In this document: one piece after another, positions 30,285-47,612 of the stretch
Layout of the letters: every line of letters starts with the position of its first letter
How positions within the stretch are numbered: position 1 is the first letter of the stretch
DNA from: Micromussa lordhowensis
Lineage: Eukaryota; Cnidaria; Anthozoa; Scleractinia; Lobophylliidae
Reading direction: 5' to 3'
DNA length: 64,000 nucleotides
NCBI GenBank assembly: GCA_964020085.1
Contig: OZ026601.1
Location: 32,045,848-32,109,847, forward strand
Notes under the pieces: model-generated
The model's input: only the letters and a program-made list of their open reading frames with translations
Databases searched by the model: none
What the model was told of the DNA's origin: nothing
Position numbers and translations under genes: made by a program

Positions 30285-32324
30285 GTTTTCTGACGCACAA
30301 GTTACCTTTTCTGCTGGAAGGGAATCGTGTTTGCTTTCAAAACGATACTTGCTCAATCTGACGAATTGTTAACTGAAAAATCGCCTTTCTCGGAAATTCA
30401 CGGCCGGGTCCTCTTCCTAAAGTCGTATCTTGCCATCCATGATTCTTTCCTAGTTGTGCATGAAATAAGCTCTCAGGATACTACTTGGAGATTTTAAGTA
30501 CGATAGGATCTTTATACAGACATTTCGTCTTCTCTTATTGGCACACAGAAACCATTTCGTTAATCCGCACTCTTAAACTTTTATTGGTTGAAAGCAAAGC
30601 TACATGACGTCACTCCCTTCAAAGTTACAATATCAGTTCATTTTGTGGCATCGACACAATTAATCGGATTATTAAATAACTAATGAAATCTTTTCACCTT
30701 CAACCCTGACAAATCATTTATTTTTTGTTTCTGTTTGTGAAAGTACGTGAATAACAGACTACGCAGTCTTATTTCTTAGACTAGCTTCTTAGACCACGTT
30801 CGCGCGCGGCCATTTTTCATCTAGGGGCTTCTTTCTCGTCCATGACGGACTTGGAAACTGAGAGAGGAAAACTCTGTGGAGATAAAGGTAGATTTCAACC
30901 TCTCAGTATGATAGGATGGGCGCATTACTGATTTATACAAAGTATCTTTACGAGACGGAAAGCAATAATCATAACATCAGATTTTTCTACGCAGGCCGGA
31001 AAATATACTGTATCAAGTAGCTAAACAAATAGTAACTGTTTCTGATTTCAGCAGAGAAATTTGCCATCAATAATGGAGTAAATCGGAGAGATATGAGATG
31101 GGACATGAAATGGTTGTTGAAACGCGTTTCACACAAGCTCAGGTTTTCATTTCTGAAACCGTGCCACATTTTACATCAAATCGACAGTAATTGGCTCCAC
31201 GGGCAAACTAAGTTTGCCATACGGTCACCAAAGATCAAAGCCTTGTCTCCTTCACTCGTCACTCGCAATCCTTCAGGTACCCTGGAAGTGTTGTGTGACA
31301 AGCCACCTCCAACCATTCTCGTCTCCAGAGCCGCCCGTCCCTCTTAGCCGGCGGGGCTTGGAGGAGAATCAGTTTCAGTGAAGTGTTCATTTCCGGGAAG
31401 GAATAGATTATTAAAGTAGTGAAAATCTTAGGCTAAGTTGACACTTGGTGCCCAAGTACCATTTTCGCTGGGCACTAATGTGACAACACCCTTTCTCCTT
31501 CTTCATCAGTGTCCGTGCCCGACCGGGTACGAGGTCTTGGCCTTTTTCTCGGGCACTAAATGGTACCTGGAGTACCCAGTGTGTGAACACAACACTATTT
31601 TGTGTTGGTGCCCAGGAATGACACCAGTGCTTGGGCACCAAGTGTGAACGCAGCCTTTGTCCAAGAATCTAACCGATCAAACATGTCTTCAGTCAGGAGA
31701 ATGTCTGGGATCCAGCCTTCTCATTCCCAGCCGCTCTTGCACTTTGTCGGGAAGTCAGGAAAAAACGAGCGTAGGGATTGATACCTAGGCACATTACTCC
31801 GCGCGCATCGCGCAAAGAGAACACTCCAAGCAACTAGGATTTCAGGGTCAATTCCCTTAGTCGTGAAAAACAACGGAACTGTTACAGAGCGCGAAGGTGA
31901 AAATATACAGCTGCTGAGATGACTTCTGTTCTGTGGTCTCAGTTTTCCAGAGTTATAATAACACTGAAACCACCGGTAGTTCGTCTTGTGTGATGGTCCG
32001 AGTGAGGAAAAACCATCGCAATCAGCGTTCCTTCAAGCTTACCATACTGCGTTATTCTGCTGCGCCCCCAAAGGAACCCACAAGAGGTGGCGTTGATACT
32101 CAGTCCCGGCTATCCTCGTAAATGATTTGAAAGCCGGCATTTGGTACATACTGTCTCGCAAATTCTGAATAATTTCCTCCCTCCTACGGAAGAACTTACT
32201 CTTAGTCACGGTTTATTTTTTTCTGTTTCAAACATCTTGCATTGAAAATTTGTAATCATGTGACTTCAAAAACAGACAATGAACAAGTAATGCCAGATAC
32301 GTTGAACCAGGTGTTAAACTTCAA
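30285..32324. other. Spacer upstream of the mucin-like gene and downstream of ATP5F1B
   Basis: The mucin promoter should lie at its left end, just right of 30284, because that gene runs leftward. I see no convincing TATA box or conserved site. The spacer carries a MITE-like element at 31431-31655. ORFs here are short and unsupported. Confidence 0.6.
31431..31655. mobile_element. MITE-like element with 16-bp perfect inverted core
   Basis: ACACTTGGTGCCCAAG at 31441-31456 is the exact reverse complement of 31630-31645, and the match extends imperfectly outward to GGCT/AGCC. Inside, GGGCACTAA recurs, and TGGTACC-like stretches stand near both ends. No coding capacity is seen. It lies in the ATP5F1B/mucin spacer. 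Confidence 0.7.
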
Positions 32325-32330
32325 TTTATT
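32325..32330 (-). promoter_or_regulatory. Polyadenylation signal of ATP5F1B
   Basis: AATAAA on the minus strand about 74 bases after the stop codon (32404), in the context GAATAAATTGAAG. It is the first AATAAA downstream, which gives a short 3' UTR of about 100 nt, typical of this abundant housekeeping mRNA. Confidence 0.75.
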
Positions 32331-32403
32331 CAAGTTTCAATGACGTAAAAAACAGCATACAAGTGTATGAACACATTACATTTACAAGTCTGAAGGGAAC
32401 TGT

Positions 32404-39104
<6,701 letters not shown>

Positions 39105-40217
39105 GGCGGCCGAGAAATAATGATGTGTGTGGCACCGGTGACCATGTGACCTACGATTGAGGATGGCTTTCGACTATTTCCGAGTTGTTTTCCGAGTATT
39201 AACGAGTCCAAGGGTTGCTGACTCGAGGAATCCCGGGGATAGTCTCCGGAAAAGTCAGCATGACATATGCACGTGATTGGATCATGATTATAGATTTCAG
39301 CCAGTAGAATTCACGATAAGATTTTCCTTGCCTTGAAAAGCGCTGCTGCTGCAATATTTCAAACGGAATTGATCGAGTATTTTTCGTTACACATGTTGTA
39401 GCTAGGAGTGGGTGTCTTATTTTCGGGTGTCCGCTATGTTTATATTTGGTTGAAGAAAAGGAAGAAGAGTGATTCTTGTGGGAAAGTGAGTTTTATCGTG
39501 TGTATTCAAAATTTGGCGCGAAGAGGTTTCGTCAATTGCGCTAATAATTCACTCTTCGCGTGATAATGCACTAGCCTGTAAAATCAATTTTTTCGCTGCG
39601 TTGATGTTCGCTTCAGAACTTGAGTTCGGTGAAACGACAGAAAATTTTTCACAAGTGAGAAGAGAACCCTTTGTTGTATAAAATTCGATCTATTTACAAT
39701 AATAAGCTTATTGTATTTTTACATGAATTGGTTCTTTCTGCATTTCGACGGCATTTAACTTGAGCACGTTGTCGCTTTCTTCTTGGGCAACTGTTGTCAA
39801 GAAATCTCCTTGCTTTTCCCAATGTACATGTATATATGGTTCTCTTTTATGTCATACTTAATCACGTTTAATAATCCTTTTGTTTCATTTTACAGATGTG
39901 GTCGATGGCGTATGATCCGAAAGCTTAATTTGAGAGCAAAAATCAAAGTTGTCGCTGTTTAAGCGAGATTTTTGGCTCCCATTCAAGTTAGCTTGGAGTA
40001 GAACAGAAATCAACCAGTTCCACTGTCATGAATCGACAAATTTTCAATGTGATGTTAGCGAGGACTACATTAAAATAGCTTCACATAACTCAGATAGCTG
40101 GGTGCTCAAGGCAGTGTTATGGAAGCGGCATATGTTATTCGTGTCGGATAAAATTAATTTTATCCGGGGAAAGTAGCGGGTTTTACGGTCGTAGAAGCTT
40201 TGGATACTGTATACATT
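39105..40217. promoter_or_regulatory. Divergent promoter region of ATP5F1B (minus) and GALNT11 (plus)
   Basis: Only 1,113 bases separate the two start codons, which face away from each other, so both promoters lie here. No TATA box is evident near the ATP5F1B start. A good acceptor (tttcattttacag|) at 39894-39895 suggests that GALNT11 has a non-coding first exon upstream and a 5' leader from 39896. That leader would contain several upstream ATGs, the first opening an 11-codon frame at 39896-39928. Transcription starts cannot be seen directly. Confidence 0.5.
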
Positions 40218-43200
40218 ATGGGTTTCAAGTTACCGACACGATATTTTCTTTTGTGTACATTTTTGACGGCTTCAATTTGGGCTTTACTCAATGTCATGTC
40301 TTCCATGTACGTGGGAACAAGTGACAAATCACACGAAAACAGGGGTCATGGGAGACATCTACAGAACGACAGTCCAACAGACAATTTTGAAAGAGAGATG
40401 GGACAGGATAAAGATATTAGCACTTTGGGTTTAATTCGAAATAGGGAGGATCAGAAGGTTAGAGAAGACGGCTATGAGAAGCATGCTTTCAATGAACTGA
40501 TCAGCAACAGGTTGGGGTTTCATCGTGAAATAAAAGACACAAGGGACAAGTTGTAAGTACTTTTTACAAAATAACTGAGATACTACATGTGCTCTCATTG
40601 GTTGATAGTGTTTAGATGAGAGTTAAAGTAAACAAAGTTTACTTTGAGAAATTCTTATGAAAGTAATAATTAGTACTTTTTCTGCAAACCCTCAACTGCG
40701 TCTGAAGTTGTCTAGATCTCGTGTCTAGATGAGGCTATGTGAACACAGAAAATGTGCTCTGTTGCTAAAGTCTTTATGATTTATGCTGTGCCTAGTTCAT
40801 AACTTTTCTAACCATTCAATCAAGAGCTCTGTGTGTGCCTGGGGTGATTCCCATATGAAAATGTCAGAGATGATTGTTGTATTGTGGCTAGGAGTGTAAT
40901 TCAGACTTTTGCCTCACTTCTAAGGGTGTTCAAGATGAAATGCGGCTTGTACTAAAAGACGGAACGCCGGAATGCCAGAACGCCGGAATACTAAAACCCG
41001 GAACACAAAATTACTAAAACCCGGAACACATGAAAAATAAATAATTTAAAAAATAAAAAACTCGAAACTCGGATGTTAGGATCCCAAAAAAATTGTTCTA
41101 CCAGATTTCCAACACTAGGCGTTGGATTTTTGCGTTTGACCGCTTGAACTGACCAGATTCACTGATTTCATCAAATAAAACGTACAGTTGTAATAGTGTT
41201 GAAAAGAATGAAACTCTAATACAGTAGTATTCCAAGAATCGATGAGCCACTGAATCTAAACATTCCAAAACTCAAGTGCTTACCTCTTTTTTTCCGGGCT
41301 TTTAGGACTGCTGCTAAACACAAAATAATGATTACTTAGCTGATATTTAATACTTTGTTAATCTTAAACGTAATAAACGAAAAGACACGAGTCTTAAATA
41401 AAAAACGTAACAACACGTACCTCGCAGAAGCGTCCATTTTCCCACACTGTACCACTACATGTGACTTTGAGAAATACATTATCATAATTACATTTTGGCG
41501 GGAAACATCACAAAAATCTTTGCCGCCCGGAAATAAAGGATCACCACAAAATATTAGATGGTTACTTAAAACACATTATAATTATCAGTTAAAGATAAAT
41601 ATCACTGCAAAACGTTCTTACCAATCAAAGATAATCAAGTTTTTTTTTGGCGGGCAGGGGTTGTGGGTTGTGGATGGGTGGGATACCGAGGGAATTTTCC
41701 TGTTTGAATTGAAGTATGTTATGGTTTTTAGAATACAGGTTTTCATTGATTAATTCATTTATTTTATTTTTTAAATTATTTATTTTTCATGTGTTCCGGG
41801 TTTTAGTAATTTTGTGTTCCGGGTTTTAGTATTCCGGCATTCCGGCATTCCGGCATTCCGGCGTTCAGTCTTTTAGTACAAGCCATGAAATGCCACTATT
41901 TTTAGGTTTGCACTCAAAGAAATGTTGTAACTGTGGTGTCTTTAAGGGTTCAAATAAATCTTTAGCTATGCTCAGATTGTTCCCCTTTAGGGGTTTAATT
42001 CAATTTTTTCCCACAGGCAATCCCAACCTTTTCACTTACGAGCCACCCCCCCCCCCCCACCACAGGGGACCATCTATTGCTTGTAAGTGCTCCCCCCTTG
42101 ATCACACTTTCGTTTTAAACTACCCTTGAAGTATCAAATTTGAAATAAGCACAGACCTTTTCTTGTTTGAATAAGTACAAGTATAAGTATACCTCGGAGA
42201 TGTTGATCTCTCTACATGCATTTGATGGATACGTAGCCATACACTACTATACCTCCCTCGCTGAAGAGTTTACTAAGAAATACAGTTTCCTCAGTGTGTA
42301 AGGTAATTAATGTTCTTTGCTTTGTAGGTGCCATTCGATGACATACTCTTCAAATTTGCCATCTGCCAGTATTATTATTTGCTTTCACAATGAAGCATGG
42401 TCAACATTATTAAGAACTATTCACAGCATTCTTAACAGGACATCAGAAAGTCTAGTACATGAAATAATCCTGGTTGATGACCTAAGTACTCTAGAGGAAT
42501 TAAAAGATGAACTTGAAAATTATGTGGCTAAATTTCCTAAACTTCAGCTAGTTCGAACGTCCAAGCGTGAAGGTCTTATCAGAGGGCGAATGATAGGGGC
42601 GAAGCATGCAATGGGTGAGGTGCTGGTCTTCTTGGACAGTCACTGCGAAGTCAATAAGGGGTGGCTTCCTCCACTTCTAGAAAGAATCAAGGAAAATCCC
42701 ACAACAGTGGTTTGTCCAGTAATTGACATTATCAGCTCCGACACATTTGAATATCAGTCGTCTCCTTTGGTGCGTGGAGGATTCAACTGGGGTCTCCATT
42801 TTTCATGGGAACCAGTGCCAAAACATTTACTTGTGAAACCTGAAGACTTTGTGCAGGCTATAAGGTGACGGAAATAAATTTGTATGAAGCTAACTGTTAA
42901 ATTATTTAGCCTAAGTTAAACTTGAAACAACTGCTGGCTAGTGGTGTCCTCCCCTTGATGGAGGTCCAAGAATCTCCTGTTGAGGTCAGGCCATATTGTT
43001 TGTGTTGCTAATAACATTGGCCCTTATCAAAGCCTTTTTCGTTTTTGTTTTAAATTCCAAGTGGCCCAATTTGCTTTGCTTTGTAAATGTCTAGTTCAGG
43101 TAGAGCTGGGCAAGAGGAGAGAAAGGGAACTATAAATAAAACTGATTAAAAACTATTTCACTGATAAACAAGATTTGTTGTCAAGAAATTATTTTTGCTT

Positions 43201-46200
43201 TAATTTAACCCATTGACTCCTGTGAAAAGCGTTGGCCTTTGTTCCACTTCTGACGTCATCACCTTTGACCAAAATTGGCATCGTCTATACTCAAGTTCTG
43301 CAGGAGGAAAAGATTTTTCCAATGATACCCAGATCAGAGTGATCATCTCAATGGAGCCTTTGATATGTACAAAAATGCTCAGAAATTTGAGTGCAAAATG
43401 TGCAGCGAAATTTCCTGCAACTACGCTTAGCTACTCCATGGTAAAAATTGCCTGTCTCGATGATGCTTTCTCAGAAATTCTTGAACTGGGGGCAAGCCCA
43501 GTAAAAGGTCAATCATTGCCACAAAAAGATAAGAAAAGGAGAAAAAGGAAAGGCGAAAAAAAAATTAAAAAGACCGAAAAGCCTAAAGATGTAGATCTAT
43601 CATTTTCTCGTCAAAAAACAAGTTTGATTCTGCACATGCCTGAGCAATGAGTCGTAAAATGTGGTTCTAGTGGAAAGAAAGGCATGCTGTCATGGTGCAA
43701 ATGCCTTTTTGAGTAGATTGGAGCTGATTTGGCCCATATCCAGGTTGGAAATCTCCAAAATGTCCAAAAAATGTTTTTCAGAAATTTCTTTTACTTAGCC
43801 TGCGTAGCTGGCGGTTAGCAATTCGAGCACGTAAAACGAGCGGCGAAGCCGCGAGGAAAGTTGTCTCTCCCCCAGGCTCCTAGGGGGTTCGCCGCTCGTT
43901 TTAGCCCGCTCGAATTGCTTAAACCGCCAAGCTACGCAGGCTACTTTTACTAGACACCCCTTATGGCTCAGTTTTTCCTGCTATTTATATCCCCCATTGT
44001 TATGGGGGTTCCCACGGAGAAGTAGTCACGTGATACAATGTATATTGCTTTATTATTTCTGCAGGTCTCCAACCATGGCTGGAGGTTTGTTTGCCATGGA
44101 TCGGAATTACTTCAACCAACTTGGTCAGTATGATGAAGGAATGAATATCTGGGGTGGTGAAAATTTGGAGATCTCCTTCAGGGTAAGTTAATTAGCCAAG
44201 TCCCTCTCTTTTTGCCTTTCGAAGATGTAGTCGAGAGAAAATATGAAATTGAAAAGCTTATAGCCTCTCAAAGCATCTTAAACTTAAAATATTTTCAGGC
44301 AAAATGGAATCTTGTTTTGAATAACAATCCATTCTTTTTTGTAAAGGAGTAAGTGGTGCTTGTGTAATTAGAGTAAAATGTAGAGTAAGATTTGTATTAT
44401 TAGTTGTGAAGGCAGAGTATCTGTAATATTTGTAGTGTTTGTAATTGTAGTGTAAGTAACGATTGTATTGTAAGAAGTTTCAGTAGTGTAGGTAATGTTA
44501 GTGTTGTATGTAATAGTAAAAAAGAAATGTAAACATAATTAATTACCTAAACAATAAACAATAAAGAGTAAAAAAAAAAAAGAAAGTTAATTAGCCAAGT
44601 ACAAGTACTGTATGTTGAGGATGTGTACCTGGTATTCACTGTCTGTGCCAAGCTAGCCAGCTGTGAGTGCTTATATATGTCATAGCACATAATACATTGA
44701 CTTCATTACTATAGCAACTAGAAGAAATAAGAAAGGAGGAGAGGGGGAGGGGGTGGGGTTGAAGTAATGGGAGGGGTAAGAATGTCCTGAAAATATTGAA
44801 ATACTGATGTAAGTTACAACTTGGACTTGTTAGATCTGGATGTGTGGTGGGACCCTTGAGATCATTCCCTGCTCCAGAGTCGGACATCTATTTCGCAAGT
44901 GGCGGCCTTATGGATCAGACTCGCAAGGTGACACCATGTCTTATAACTCCATGAGAGTGGCTGAAGTCTGGCTTGATGACTACAAGAAATATTTCTACCA
45001 AACAAAGAAAAATTTGATGGGAAAAACATTTGGGAATGTGAGTTCTAGAGTGGCATTAAGAAAGAGGTTAAACTGCAAGAGTTTTAAGTGGTACATGGAA
45101 AATGTCTATCCTGAACTGATGCTTCCTCAAGAAGGCGGAGGTGGGGCTGGTGCCACTTGGAAACATTCACCACAAAAAAACTCTGTGATTACAAGGAAGG
45201 GAAACGTAAGTGATACAAATTAAAAGCTCTTCTTGGGTTTGTTATTTGCAAGAGGTTTCTACTGGACATATTTTTGCTTTTTGCATTTTAAATTATCTGG
45301 GTAAATGATATGGACTGAAAGCTGCATGTAAAAGTTATCACTTTATATGAAAGTGCAAAAAAGAAGTCTTTATAAATGAAAACTGAGACTTGGTAGTTAT
45401 CCCTAACAAAAACAGCAAATTTCCATTAATGAATTTTGATTATTAAACTATATCACTAGTAGGAACCTCTTAGTTACCGTAAAAGCTGAAAACCTTCAAT
45501 TGCCAGGCATTAATTTTAAAAAGCTGATGAAAATATACCTTCCATTCATTGGTGTCTATCTATTTTTGGTCATCTGTAACTATGGACTACAACCAGTGCC
45601 AATACACCGGTCTTAATAATTTTTGTGACCTTGCTCCCTTCTTTGACCCAACAGCTTATGAATGTAGGCAGCTCAACCTTGTGTCTTGATACACCTGGTC
45701 GTTCAAGTGAAAAAAAAGCATCTGTTCTGCTACATGGTTGCCACGACACTAATGCAAAGGTGGGTACTGACTTCAGGGATCAATTTATTTTCTAATTAAT
45801 GTTTATTTACATAGAGCCATTTAACCAAGTAATTATATATAATAATATTGTTTGGTTTCGGTTCAAGTGGCCTAGTAATGTGAGTGCGTTACAGTCGACT
45901 CTCCGCTAATGGACACTCTCATAAGCGAACAGCTCTACTTATGGACACTGTTTTCAATTCCCCTTTTTACCTTTTTCCTTTTTTTTGTTATGGGAATAAT
46001 TCTCCTAAGCAGACTGCTCTACTAACAGACATGTTTTCCAATTCCTGATGGTGTCCGCTTACAAGAGAGTTGGCTGTACTTCAGGTTCTGTAACATAAAA
46101 TGAGATGCCCTGTCAGGATGGCTATCCATTCCCCCCATCTGAGTTTCCAGCCTTTTCATGTCACAATTTCCAAAGGTCCACAATTCAAGTTGTTCGTCAG

Positions 46201-47570
46201 CACTATTTTTATCGGTCTCTACGACACTGTTTCAATACTGTGTTGCATGTCACTTTTACTCCCCCCTGGATGGGATGCTAGTCCATCACAGCTCACTCCC
46301 CTTCCCCTCCCCCCATCAATTTTGTCAGTTTGCTGTGACAATTATATGACTTTTATCTACTCATGGTTGCATCAAGAAAAAAGTAGTAATTAAAAGTATA
46401 TTGCCCTGCAGAGAACACAAAACACAATTTGTGAATTTCTAGTGCAGTTACATTTATAATGGCAAAACAGTTCTGACTCACCAAATAATTTGACTTCAGC
46501 ATTGGAGCAAGTTTGCAGATTCTTAGCTAATGTAGAATGTTTTCAATTTCTAGTTCTGGTCTCTAAATCAAGACAATGAGTTAAAGATTGATAGTTTGCT
46601 TTGTCTGGAAGTCACAAGAGATAGCGATGTGCCGAAAGTCATGAAGTGTCATGGTCAAGGAGAAACACAGGAATGGCGACATAATAAGGTACAGTACTTC
46701 AATTCAGCCTTGACACATTTAATTAAGGCCTGAGCAACCATCAAAATGACTGGTTTTGAGTAGGCAATGTTTCATCAATGCTTTGTGCCACTGGCTTTCC
46801 AAGTCTGTTACTCAGATCCTGGTGGAAATCATTGAAAGTGCTAAGTACTGCCTACTACAAAACAGTCTCCATCTACTGGGCGTATTTAAAACATGAGTGG
46901 GAGGTGCGGTGGCCTTGACTTGTGGTTAGTGCTTCTGACTCCAGAGCAGAGTGGTTCAGGTTCGAGCCCTGGCTAGGGACATTGTGTTGTGTTCTTGGGC
47001 AAGACACTTAACTCTCACAGTGCCTCTATCCACCCAGATGTATAGATGGGTACCGGCAAATTGTTGGAGAAACCTAACAAATTTCAGGAAAGTAACCTGC
47101 AATGGACTAGCATCCCATCCAGGAGGAGTAGAAATACTCCTAGCTGCTTCGTGCTACAGAAACTGGGATAACCTCCGGCAGCTATGAGCCAGTCATGGCT
47201 CCAAGGCTTCACTTTTGTTAAAAAAAAAAACGTGAAATGGCATAGTGGCAAAATGGCACAACAGTGATCCAGTTAGCCCAAGATGCCCATTGTTTAGATG
47301 TAAGGGATGATATCGGTCTCCCTGGCTCCTAATATTCAACACCCTTTATAATGGCCCTCCCTTCTCTCAAAGGCATAGTAAGTCAGAAGGAGATTTCATT
47401 AAAATGTAATTCAAGCTTGGAGCTCAATTGCTTTGTTTTTCTTTCAGAAGACTCTTCAGCTGTACCACACAGCATCTGGTTTGTGCATGGCCTCAGTGGG
47501 AACATCCTCAGTGAAGATGGAGATCTGCGATGACACAGCCTCTCAAAAATGGCAGTTCAGTTTTGATTGA
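40218..47570 (+). CDS. GALNT11: Polypeptide N-acetylgalactosaminyltransferase, GALNT11-like
   Basis: Golgi type II membrane enzyme that transfers GalNAc from UDP-GalNAc to Ser/Thr, the first step of mucin-type O-glycosylation. Exons: 40218-40552, 42328-42864, 44065-44182, 44834-45205, 45655-45759, 46554-46688, 47448-47570; in phase, 574 aa. Short cytosolic tail, then a membrane anchor at about residues 8-27 ([19 protein letters not shown]), a stem, and a GT-A domain from about 120 ([25 protein letters not shown] with the metal-binding DSH at 215-217). The Gal/GalNAc-T motif [17 protein letters not shown] follows, then a ricin-type lectin domain from about 455 with CLD, CLE and CM repeats and QEW/QKW motifs. 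Domain wording matches GALNT11 as I remember it ([26 protein letters not shown]). The start ATG has A at -3 and G at +4. A TTG 18 bases upstream is in frame but not needed. Confidence 0.95.
40944..41884. mobile_element. 941-bp MULE-like non-autonomous transposon in GALNT11 intron 1
   Basis: The ends GGCTTGTACTAAAAGAC and GTCTTTTAGTACAAGCC are perfect inverted repeats. The inverted similarity goes on for about 100 bp (CCGGAATACTAAAACCCGG, repeated AAAACCCGGAACAC). It is flanked by the 9-bp direct repeat ATGAAATGC (40935-40943 and 41885-41893). Long inverted ends plus a 9-bp duplication fit Mutator-like elements. The interior ORFs are short and AT-rich; no transposase is recognisable. Confidence 0.8.
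42865..44064. other. GALNT11 intron 2
   Basis: 1.2 kb intron. It contains an open frame of 145 codons at 43213-43650, Lys-rich near its end, with no recognisable domain and no splice support, and the foldback element at 43796-43943. I see no exon here. Confidence 0.65.
43796..43943. mobile_element. GC-rich 148-bp MITE with ~50-bp inverted arms
   Basis: TAGCCTGCGTAGCTGGCGGT at the left and ACCGCCAAGCTACGCAGGCT at the right begin arms of about 50 bp that pair almost fully (AATTCGAGC...AAAACGAGCGGCGAA against TTCGCCGCTCGTTTT...GCTCGAATT). A related end is seen at 51338-51405 (AAACCGCCAAGCCACGCAGG). No coding capacity is seen. Confidence 0.8.
44202..44583 (+). mobile_element. Retroposed element next to the GALNT11 exon 3 donor, 17-bp target duplication
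   Basis: The direct repeat AAGTTAATTAGCCAAGT flanks the insert at 44185-44201 and 44584-44600. The insert ends with AATAAACAATAAAGAGT and a poly-A run, marking reverse-transcription-based insertion. Its 3' part (GTAGTGTAAGTAACG, TTGTAAGAAG) resembles the element at 25562-25825. No open frame is of note. The left duplication begins 2 bases after the intron's GT, so the exon 3 donor (AGG|GTAAGTTA) is retained. Confidence 0.75.
46250..46400 (-). mobile_element. SINE fragment in a GALNT11 intron
   Basis: CTGGATGGGATGCTAGTCCATCAC is also found, with small changes, in the SINE copies at 46899-47232 (plus strand, as its complement) and 63405-63660. This copy is shortened and lacks the tRNA-like head. 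Confidence 0.5.
46899..47232 (+). mobile_element. tRNA-derived SINE with poly-A tail in the last GALNT11 intron
   Basis: GGTGCGGTGGCCTTGACTTG gives an A-box-like head, followed by the B box GGTTCGAGCCC, a body including CTTGGGCAAGACACTTAACT, TGCAATGGACTAGCATCCCA and ATACTCCTAGC, and a terminal A run (47221-47230). A second copy in the other orientation lies at 63405-63660. It is inserted between exons 46554-46688 and 47448-47570 of GALNT11. Confidence 0.75.
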
Positions 47571-47606
47571 AGATGCTAGAGATAATTTATTTAAGTCATA
47601 GGTGAT

Positions 47607-47612
47607 ATTAAA
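47607..47612 (+). promoter_or_regulatory. Candidate polyadenylation signal of GALNT11
   Basis: ATTAAA, the common variant hexamer, 37 bases after the stop codon. A canonical AATAAA occurs only about 1 kb further on (48611-48616), which would give a longer alternative 3' UTR. Neither can be confirmed without transcript ends. Confidence 0.4.

Noticed and set aside
30174..30356. Longer N terminus of the mucin-like protein starting at 30356
   Set aside because: It would need a TTG start and would bury the signal peptide 24 residues in. ATG at 30284 gives a normal signal peptide.
43213..43650. 145-codon ORF in GALNT11 intron 2
   Set aside because: It is Lys-rich at its end with no recognisable domain, no acceptor or donor joining it in phase, and GALNT11 exons 2 and 3 join perfectly without it.
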